Below are positions 50,896 to 64,000 of a DNA stretch of 64,000 bases, in pieces. The DNA lies in the NCBI GenBank assembly GCA_964034945.1, contig OZ035962.1, forward strand, positions 70,772,774 through 70,836,773, read 5' to 3'. The notes beneath the pieces were generated by a model. It ran no database searches and was not told the DNA's origin. It saw only the letters and a list, made by a program, of their open reading frames with translations. The position numbers were made by a program, and so were the translations under genes. The DNA is from Chrysopilus asiliformis (lineage: Eukaryota > Arthropoda > Insecta > Diptera > Rhagionidae). Numbering within the stretch: the first letter of the stretch is position 1; every line of letters begins with the position of its first letter.

Positions 50896-51267
50896 TTACT
50901 TGGAACTGGTGTATTTTGTGACGGCTTTGGTACCTTCACTTACAGCGTGCTTAGCCAATTCACCTGGCAACAATAAACGCACAGCGGTTTGGATTTCCCG
51001 ACTAGTGATGGTTGAACGTTTATTATAATGAGCTAAACGAGATGCTTCAGCAGCGATACGCTCAAAAATATCATTAACGAAACTGTTCATAATACTCATC
51101 GCTTTTGAAGAAATACCAGTATCAGGATGAACTTGCTTTAACACTTTGTAAATGTAAATAGCATAACTTTCCTTCCTCTTGCGTTTCTTCTTCTTATCGG
51201 TTTTCGAAATATTCTTTTGAGCCTTGCCAGCTTTCTTAGCTGCTTTACCACTTGTTTTAGGCGGCAT
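50896..51267 (-). CDS. H2B: Histone H2B, unit 9
   Basis: Intact, 123 aa. Stem-loop at 50850-50865. Confidence 0.99.
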   Translation of the reverse strand: MPPKTSGKAAKKAGKAQKNISKTDKKKKRKRKESYAIYIYKVLKQVHPDTGISSKAMSIMNSFVNDIFERIAAEASRLAHYNKRSTITSREIQTAVRLLLPGELAKHAVSEGTKAVTKYTSSK

Positions 51268-51554
51268 TATTTTCAAAACTTTTCAAATTCAAAATTGAAC
51301 TAAACACAAAAATCCCACTTGATTATCGATTACAACCAACTAGCTTCGCTACCAAACAGCGACTGACGGATATGACGCCGTCCCCACTTTATTTATGAGC
51401 AATTCCATTGGAATGTTAGGTAGAATGCCACAACATAAAAATTATTCTCTATTCTCCGAGGCTTCACATAAATATACCCAGCAACATGGCTGCCACTCAG
51501 TTGTCGTTTGGACGCAGAGCTAAGCAGTTGAGCTTGTTTGAATTTTCCTTGTGA

Positions 51555-51950
<396 letters not shown>

Positions 51951-52955
51951 ATTCCTTTTTCCAGTACTGTATCGATATTTAAAAAAAAACCGTCCTTTTC
52001 AGGACGACCAAATAAATATTTAAAGAGTTTTAAATATTACTAACATAATCTTTAACACATTGACTTTTATTTCCTGAGTAGGAAACAATAAATTATGATT
52101 GTTAAAATATTGACTTTAAAACGTCAAATCTAGTCTTTTGTAATATGCCTTTCATTCAAAATTGATTTCCTTATATAGTATTATAATCCGCCATTTTAAT
52201 TTTGTTGCCTGTTTTTTTTTTACTTACCACACAAAATAAATAAAATAGCAAAAAAACCAAATTTTGTTTATGAATTTTATACAGTTGAATATATTAAAAA
52301 TATTTGAATTAAATAAATTTATTTAATTAATAGAATTAATAAACATTGCCTTCTTTACTTTTCAAAATAATTTCAACTTTAGATTTAATATTTTTCAAAC
52401 AATTTTTGAATCAAATAAAAACAATTCTAAACCGTTTGAAATTCAAATTAAAAATGTGAAAATTTAAATGATTTTTAACAAGATCCTTTCGAAGAAATAT
52501 TTTTACGCGGTTCTTCTTATAAATATAAGAGAATCTAGCATCAAGTAAACTTTAGCGTTCCCAAATCAAGGCTCTCGATGCAAATATTAGAATCTAGCTG
52601 AGGCCAACGGTTAACAAAATGTAGCCACATTGTTCAAGGCAAACCTCTAAATTTCGTGGAAAATAACTGGATGAATTTTATTTGCTCAGTCTAATATTTA
52701 ATTGCATTAATAGATTTTTCTCCCTCTATTTGAAATTAGGGATATATCACTGAAGTAAATACGCGTTCAGAAACCACGCCACGTTTTTTTATACACAAAA
52801 AAAAAATACCTTTCTTTTCTACACAAACTTTTAATTCATTGTACAAGTAACGAAACTTAACATAAAAATAGATCTTTAATTCCTCTTTATTTAAAAGATA
52901 TTGTGGCCCTGAAAAGGGCCGTTTTTCAATTCGATTGATTTAAAATCAACAATTC

Positions 52956-53282
<327 letters not shown>

Positions 53283-54081
53283 TCAAATAAAACTTGAAAA
53301 TCACAAAGAGATACCAACTCAACTAGGCAGAAGCCAAACTGAAAATGCTTCCTTCTTAATTGAACACTCGTATAAATACAAAACGTGTCTATCACCCCTC
53401 CACAAAAACTTCCACTTCATATATAAAACATTTTAAAGCGTTTTTCTTTAGTATTAGGAGCAAGTAAGATTCATTTACTGATTCAATTAAATAGAAAGAA
53501 CTTTATAAGCTACTAATAAACAAAAAATAATACTAAATTTTCGATTATTTTAGAAGAAATTTCATTTATTGACGAATTTTTTCCCCTCTTTTGACATTTC
53601 ATGTGTCAATAATGAGTGGATAAATAGTAAAATTCGTATTGAGATTGAAAAAGCTAGTTTTATTAAATGCAATTATAATTTTATATTAAAATCTTTAACA
53701 AAAAACAATTTAGAGTTATAAAAACAATAACCAAAATGAAAAGAAACAAGAAATACCTAAAACGACGCTAAATTCAATGCAATTATCATTAAGAAGCCAA
53801 GCCAAGCCAAGCCATTTCAACCCAAGCCAAGCCAATTACATTGACATTAAACTGAATCAAATATTTCTAAAATTCAAGTTTAAATGATAATGTTAATGTT
53901 AATATAAGTCTGGTTTTAAAAAATTGTGATTTAATTTAGAGAGTTTTATGTAATATATGTAAAAAACAATGATTTTACTTAGAATGAGGAGAATCTGTTA
54001 TACATCGAGTGGGGATAGAAAATGCCAAGAATCGGATTTTCTATAAATACAAAGGCAAAAGGGGACGACATTTCAATGTGA

Positions 54082-54588
<507 letters not shown>

Positions 54589-55473
54589 GAATTTTACCAA
54601 TTTTTCTTTTCAAACATTAACAAACGGTCCTTTTCAGGACCACCAATTCTAATGATTTAAAGAGATTTAAATTACCTTCAAACGTTTGCTTTTGATAATT
54701 TTACAAATCCATTGAATTTTGTATTTTTTCATGTTTTATTTATGAAAATTAGTGTTACTCTTACTGTTACCCATGAAAAATATCCCTAAAATCCGAATTT
54801 GTTTTACAATAAATGAATATGATTAAATTATATAAAAATTTCATGTTTTATTCGAAGGTCTTTGTTTTTTTTTTTATTTTTCGCGAGATTGACTACAAGA
54901 TTTTGTAGATCGGGATATTCAAAAACAAGGTTTGAAAAGGGGGATTTTGCGAGTCACATTATTATCAAAATGTCGCTCGGTAGATAATTTACTTCCTTAT
55001 TTTTAACCTTTCAAGGGACTATATAATTTAATGGAAATAAAACACTTTCAGCGTACATTTAATTCATATCATTTATTGAAAATAAAATGAAAAAACTAAT
55101 TATATCCTTAAAGGATATTATGTGAGGACATGGTATATACTACAATACTCAACAAACAGTTGATTTTATAAAAATAGGATGCATCTACCATAGCAAAGCG
55201 ATATATTTTAAATATTTATATTTCAAACACTAAAAAAAAATTAAACGAAATAGTGATATATATTTTATACCATCGCCCTTGAAAGGGGTTAATACAAAAA
55301 TAATTTAATAAGCGAATGTTTTATTTAGAAAAACAGTACAAATGAAAAAGAAAATTTTTCTCGTTTTATCTTTCGTAAAAATATGTCAATATCAAGTCAA
55401 TTAATACTCTTAATATATCAAAATGGCGGCCCTGAAAAGGGCCATTTTTTCTTTGATTTGAATTACATTTCGT

Positions 55474-55845
55474 TTACTTGGAACTGGTGTATTTTGTGAC
55501 GGCTTTGGTACCTTCACTTACAGCGTGCTTAGCCAATTCACCTGGCAACAATAAACGCACAGCGGTTTGGATTTCCCGACTAGTGATGGTTGAACGTTTA
55601 TTATAATGAGCTAAACGAGATGCTTCAGCAGCGATACGCTCAAAAATATCATTAACGAAACTGTTCATAATACTCATCGCTTTTGAAGAAATACCAGTAT
55701 CAGGATGAACTTGCTTTAACACTTTGTAAATGTAAATAGCATAACTTTCCTTCCTCTTGCGTTTCTTCTTCTTATCGGTTTTCGAAATATTCTTTTGAGC
55801 CTTGCCAGCTTTCTTAGCTGCTTTACCACTTGTTTTAGGCGGCAT
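55474..55845 (-). CDS. H2B: Histone H2B, unit 10
   Basis: Intact, 123 aa. Stem-loop at 55428-55443. Confidence 0.99.
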   Translation of the reverse strand: MPPKTSGKAAKKAGKAQKNISKTDKKKKRKRKESYAIYIYKVLKQVHPDTGISSKAMSIMNSFVNDIFERIAAEASRLAHYNKRSTITSREIQTAVRLLLPGELAKHAVSEGTKAVTKYTSSK

Positions 55846-56132
55846 TATTTTCAAAACTTTTCAAATTCAAAATTGAACTAAACACAAAAATCCCACTTGA
55901 TTATCGATTACAACCAACTAGCTTCGCTACCAAACAGCGACTGACGGATATGACGCCGTCCCCACTTTATTTATGAGCAATTCCATTGGAATGTTAGGTA
56001 GAATGCCACAACATAAAAATTATTCTCTATTCTCCGAGGCTTCACATAAATATACCCAGCAACATGGCTGCCACTCAGTTGTCGTTTGGACGCAGAGCTA
56101 AGCAGTTGAGCTTGTTTGAATTTTCCTTGTGA

Positions 56133-56528
<396 letters not shown>

Positions 56529-57530
56529 ATTCCTTTTTCCAGTACTGTATCGATATTTAAAAAAAAACCGTCCTTTTCAGGACGACCAAATAAATATTTA
56601 AAGAGTTTTAAATATTACTAACATAATCTTTAACACATTGACTTTTATTTCCTGAGTAGGAAACAATAAATTATGATTGTTAAAATATTGACTTTAAAAC
56701 GTCAAATCTAGTCTTTTGTAATATGCCTTTCATTCAAAATTGATTTCCTTATATAGTATTATAATCCGCCATTTTAATTTTGTTGCCTGTTTTTTTTTTA
56801 CTTACCACACAAAATAAATAAAATAGCAAAAAAACCAAATTTTGTTTATGAATTTTATACAGTTGAATATATTAAAAATATTTGAATTAAATAAATTTAT
56901 TTAATTAATAGAATTAATAAACATTGCCTTCTTTACTTTTCAAAATAATTTCAACTTTAGATTTAATATTTTTCAAACAATTTTTGAATCAAATAAAAAC
57001 AATTCTAAACCGTTTGAAATTCAAATTAAAAATGTGAAAATTTAAATGATTTTTAACAAGATCCTTTCGAAGAAATATTTTTACGCGGTTCTTCTTATAA
57101 ATATAAGAGAATCTAGCATCAAGTAAACTTTAGCGTTCCCAAATCAAGGCTCTCGATGCAAATATTAGAATCTAGCTGAGGCCAACGGTTAACAAAATGT
57201 AGCCACATTGTTCAAGGCAAACCTCTAAATTTCGTGGAAAATAACTGGATGAATTTTATTTGCTCAGTCTAATATTTAATTGCATTAATAGATTTTTCTC
57301 CCTCTATTTGAAATTAGGGATATATCACTGAAGTAAATACGCGTTCAGAAACCACGCCACGTTTTTTTACACAAAAAAAAATACCTTTCTTCTCTACACA
57401 AACTTTTAATTCATTGTACAAGTAACGAAACTTAACATAAAAATAGATCTTTAATTCCTCTTTATTTAAAAGATATTGTGGCCCTGAAAAGGGCCGTTTT
57501 TCAATTCGATTGATTTAAAATCAACAATTC

Positions 57531-57857
<327 letters not shown>

Positions 57858-58656
57858 TCAAATAAAACTTGAAAATCACAAAGAGATACCAACTCAACTA
57901 GGCAGAAGCCAAACTGAAAATGCTTCCTTCTTAATTGAACACTCGTATAAATACAAAACGTGTCTATCACCCCTCCACAAAAACTTCCACTTCATATATA
58001 AAACATTTTAAAGCGTTTTTCTTTAGTATTAGGAGCAAGTAAGATTCATTTACTGATTCAATTAAATAGAAAGAACTTTATAAGCTACTAATAAACAAAA
58101 AATAATACTAAATTTTCGATTATTTTAGAAGAAATTTCATTTATTGACGAATTTTTTCCCCTCTTTTGACATTTCATGTGTCAATAATGAGTGGATAAAT
58201 AGTAAAATTCGTATTGAGATTGAAAAAGCTAGTTTTATTAAATGCAATTATAATTTTATATTAAAATCTTTAACAAAAAACAATTTAGAGTTATAAAAAC
58301 AATAACCAAAATGAAAAGAAACAAGAAATACCTAAAACGACGCTAAATTCAATGCAATTATCATTAAGAAGCCAAGCCAAGCCAAGCCATTTCAACCCAA
58401 GCCAAGCCAATTACATTGACATTAAACTGAATCAAATATTTCTAAAATTCAAGTTTAAATGATAATGTTAATGTTAATATAAGTCTGGTTTTAAAAAATT
58501 GTGATTTAATTTAGAGAGTTTTATGTAATATATGTAAAAAACAATGATTTTACTTAGAATGAGGAGAATCTGTTATACATCGAGTGGGGATAGAAAATGC
58601 CAAGAATCGGATTTTCTATAAATACAAAGGCAAAAGGGGACGACATTTCAATGTGA

Positions 58657-59163
<507 letters not shown>

Positions 59164-60048
59164 GAATTTTACCAATTTTTCTTTTCAAACATTAACAAAC
59201 GGTCCTTTTCAGGACCACCAATTCTAATGATTTAAAGAGATTTAAATTACCTTCAAACGTTTGCTTTTGATAATTTTACAAATCCATTGAATTTTGTATT
59301 TTTTCATGTTTTATTTATGAAAATTAGTGTTACTCTTACTGTTACCCATGAAAAATATCCCTAAAATCCGAATTTGTTTTACAATAAATGAATATGATTA
59401 AATTATATAAAAATTTCATGTTTTATTCGAAGGTCTTTGTTTTTTTTTTTATTTTTCGCGAGATTGACTACAAGATTTTGTAGATCGGGATATTCAAAAA
59501 CAAGGTTTGAAAAGGGGGATTTTGCGAGTCACATTATTATCAAAATGTCGCTCGGTAGATAATTTACTTCCTTATTTTTAACCTTTCAAGGGACTATATA
59601 ATTTAATGGAAATAAAACACTTTCAGCGTACATTTAATTCATATCATTTATTGAAAATAAAATGAAAAAACTAATTATATCCTTAAAGGATATTATGTGA
59701 GGACATGGTATATACTACAATACTCAACAAACAGTTGATTTTATAAAAATAGGATGCATCTACCATAGCAAAGCGATATATTTTAAATATTTATATTTCA
59801 AACACTAAAAAAAAATTAAACGAAATAGTGATATATATTTTATACCATCGCCCTTGAAAGGGGTTAATACAAAAATAATTTAATAAGCGAATGTTTTATT
59901 TAGAAAAACAGTACAAATGAAAAAGAAAATTTTTCTCGTTTTATCTTTCGTAAAAATATGTCAATATCAAGTCAATTAATACTCTTAATATATCAAAATG
60001 GCGGCCCTGAAAAGGGCCATTTTTTCTTTGATTTGAATTACATTTCGT

Positions 60049-60420
60049 TTACTTGGAACTGGTGTATTTTGTGACGGCTTTGGTACCTTCACTTACAGCG
60101 TGCTTAGCCAATTCACCTGGCAACAATAAACGCACAGCGGTTTGGATTTCCCGACTAGTGATGGTTGAACGTTTATTATAATGAGCTAAACGAGATGCTT
60201 CAGCAGCGATACGCTCAAAAATATCATTAACGAAACTGTTCATAATACTCATCGCTTTTGAAGAAATACCAGTATCAGGATGAACTTGCTTTAACACTTT
60301 GTAAATGTAAATAGCATAACTTTCCTTCCTCTTGCGTTTCTTCTTCTTATCGGTTTTCGAAATATTCTTTTGAGCCTTGCCAGCTTTCTTAGCTGCTTTA
60401 CCACTTGTTTTAGGCGGCAT
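60049..60420 (-). CDS. H2B: Histone H2B, unit 11
   Basis: Intact, 123 aa. Stem-loop at 60003-60018. Confidence 0.99.
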   Translation of the reverse strand: MPPKTSGKAAKKAGKAQKNISKTDKKKKRKRKESYAIYIYKVLKQVHPDTGISSKAMSIMNSFVNDIFERIAAEASRLAHYNKRSTITSREIQTAVRLLLPGELAKHAVSEGTKAVTKYTSSK

Positions 60421-60707
60421 TATTTTCAAAACTTTTCAAATTCAAAATTGAACTAAACACAAAAATCCCACTTGATTATCGATTACAACCAACTAGCTTC
60501 GCTACCAAACAGCGACTGACGGATATGACGCCGTCCCCACTTTATTTATGAGCAATTCCATTGGAATGTTAGGTAGAATGCCACAACATAAAAATTATTC
60601 TCTATTCTCCGAGGCTTCACATAAATATACCCAGCAACATGGCTGCCACTCAGTTGTCGTTTGGACGCAGAGCTAAGCAGTTGAGCTTGTTTGAATTTTC
60701 CTTGTGA

Positions 60708-61103
<396 letters not shown>

Positions 61104-62105
61104 ATTCCTTTTTCCAGTACTGTATCGATATTTAAAAAAAAACCGTCCTTTTCAGGACGACCAAATAAATATTTAAAGAGTTTTAAATATTACTAACATA
61201 ATCTTTAACACATTGACTTTTATTTCCTGAGTAGGAAACAATAAATTATGATTGTTAAAATATTGACTTTAAAACGTCAAATCTAGTCTTTTGTAATATG
61301 CCTTTCATTCAAAATTGATTTCCTTATATAGTATTATAATCCGCCATTTTAATTTTGTTGCCTGTTTTTTTTTTACTTACCACACAAAATAAATAAAATA
61401 GCAAAAAAACCAAATTTTGTTTATGAATTTTATACAGTTGAATATATTAAAAATATTTGAATTAAATAAATTTATTTAATTAATAGAATTAATAAACATT
61501 GCCTTCTTTACTTTTCAAAATAATTTCAACTTTAGATTTAATATTTTTCAAACAATTTTTGAATCAAATAAAAACAATTCTAAACCGTTTGAAATTCAAA
61601 TTAAAAATGTGAAAATTTAAATGATTTTTAACAAGATCCTTTCGAAGAAATATTTTTACGCGGTTCTTCTTATAAATATAAGAGAATCTAGCATCAAGTA
61701 AACTTTAGCGTTCCCAAATCAAGGCTCTCGATGCAAATATTAGAATCTAGCTGAGGCCAACGGTTAACAAAATGTAGCCACATTGTTCAAGGCAAACCTC
61801 TAAATTTCGTGGAAAATAACTGGATGAATTTTATTTGCTCAGTCTAATATTTAATTGCATTAATAGATTTTTCTCCCTCTATTTGAAATTAGGGATATAT
61901 CACTGAAGTAAATACGCGTTCAGAAACCACGCCACGTTTTTTTACACAAAAAAAAATACCTTTCTTCTCTACACAAACTTTTAATTCATTGTACAAGTAA
62001 CGAAACTTAACATAAAAATAGATCTTTAATTCCTCTTTATTTAAAAGATATTGTGGCCCTGAAAAGGGCCGTTTTTCAATTCGATTGATTTAAAATCAAC
62101 AATTC

Positions 62106-62432
<327 letters not shown>

Positions 62433-63231
62433 TCAAATAAAACTTGAAAATCACAAAGAGATACCAACTCAACTAGGCAGAAGCCAAACTGAAAATGCTT
62501 CCTTCTTAATTGAACACTCGTATAAATACAAAACGTGTCTATCACCCCTCCACAAAAACTTCCACTTCATATATAAAACATTTTAAAGCGTTTTTCTTTA
62601 GTATTAGGAGCAAGTAAGATTCATTTACTGATTCAATTAAATAGAAAGAACTTTATAAGCTACTAATAAACAAAAAATAATACTAAATTTTCGATTATTT
62701 TAGAAGAAATTTCATTTATTGACGAATTTTTTCCCCTCTTTTGACATTTCATGTGTCAATAATGAGTGGATAAATAGTAAAATTCGTATTGAGATTGAAA
62801 AAGCTAGTTTTATTAAATGCAATTATAATTTTATATTAAAATCTTTAACAAAAAACAATTTAGAGTTATAAAAACAATAACCAAAATGAAAAGAAACAAG
62901 AAATACCTAAAACGACGCTAAATTCAATGCAATTATCATTAAGAAGCCAAGCCAAGCCAAGCCATTTCAACCCAAGCCAAGCCAATTACATTGACATTAA
63001 ACTGAATCAAATATTTCTAAAATTCAAGTTTAAATGATAATGTTAATGTTAATATAAGTCTGGTTTTAAAAAATTGTGATTTAATTTAGAGAGTTTTATG
63101 TAATATATGTAAAAAACAATGATTTTACTTAGAATGAGGAGAATCTGTTATACATCGAGTGGGGATAGAAAATGCCAAGAATCGGATTTTCTATAAATAC
63201 AAAGGCAAAAGGGGACGACATTTCAATGTGA

Positions 63232-63738
<507 letters not shown>

Positions 63739-64000
63739 GAATTTTACCAATTTTTCTTTTCAAACATTAACAAACGGTCCTTTTCAGGACCACCAATTCT
63801 AATGATTTAAAGAGATTTAAATTACCTTCAAACGTTTGCTTTTGATAATTTTACAAATCCATTGAATTTTGTATTTTTTCATGTTTTATTTATGAAAATT
63901 AGTGTTACTCTTACTGTTACCCATGAAAAATATCCCTAAAATCCGAATTTGTTTTACAATAAATGAATATGATTAAATTATATAAAAATTTCATGTTTTA

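Overview
The window is eukaryotic, AT-rich and almost certainly from an insect. About 59 kb of it is a head-to-tail array of core-histone gene quartets. The H4 begins Met-Thr-Gly-Arg, the H2A (124 aa) and H2B (123 aa) match Drosophila-type proteins almost residue for residue, and every histone gene lacks introns and ends in the metazoan histone-mRNA stem-loop. A dipteran is the most likely source (inference); the species cannot be fixed from this sequence.

Layout. Positions 1-3634 (minus strand) hold the 5' part of a BEL/Pao LTR retrotransposon whose gag-pol frame is open from its ATG at 3413 to the window edge. Positions 3751-4560 (minus) look like a decayed multi-exon gene. The array starts abruptly near 4786, inside an H2A-H4 spacer, and runs to the end of the window. 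Each repeat is about 4.55-4.58 kb and reads H4(-), H3(+), H2B(-), H2A(+). There are eleven full units plus H4 and H3 of a twelfth, and no H1 in any unit. H4/H3 and H2B/H2A are divergent pairs with shared promoter regions; H3/H2B and H2A/H4 are convergent.

Three units carry insertions. Units 3 and 4 have the same 1,469-bp non-autonomous hAT-like element at the same base of H2B (8-bp target duplication, 21-bp terminal repeats), which truncates H2B. Unit 6 carries a 3,531-bp Ty3/gypsy element of Mag type with two identical 130-bp LTRs. It lacks the reverse transcriptase domain and separates H2B from its promoter. Of the complete units, 8 of 11 are therefore undamaged.

The four proteins form the nucleosome octamer and are probably expressed together in S phase. 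Shared signals support this: TATA plus TCAGT-type initiators, the SLBP stem-loop, and a downstream TTAAAGAG/TTAAGAG element that fits U7 snRNA-guided 3' processing. Spacer and synonymous variants define sub-families of units and show unequal crossing-over or gene conversion between them.
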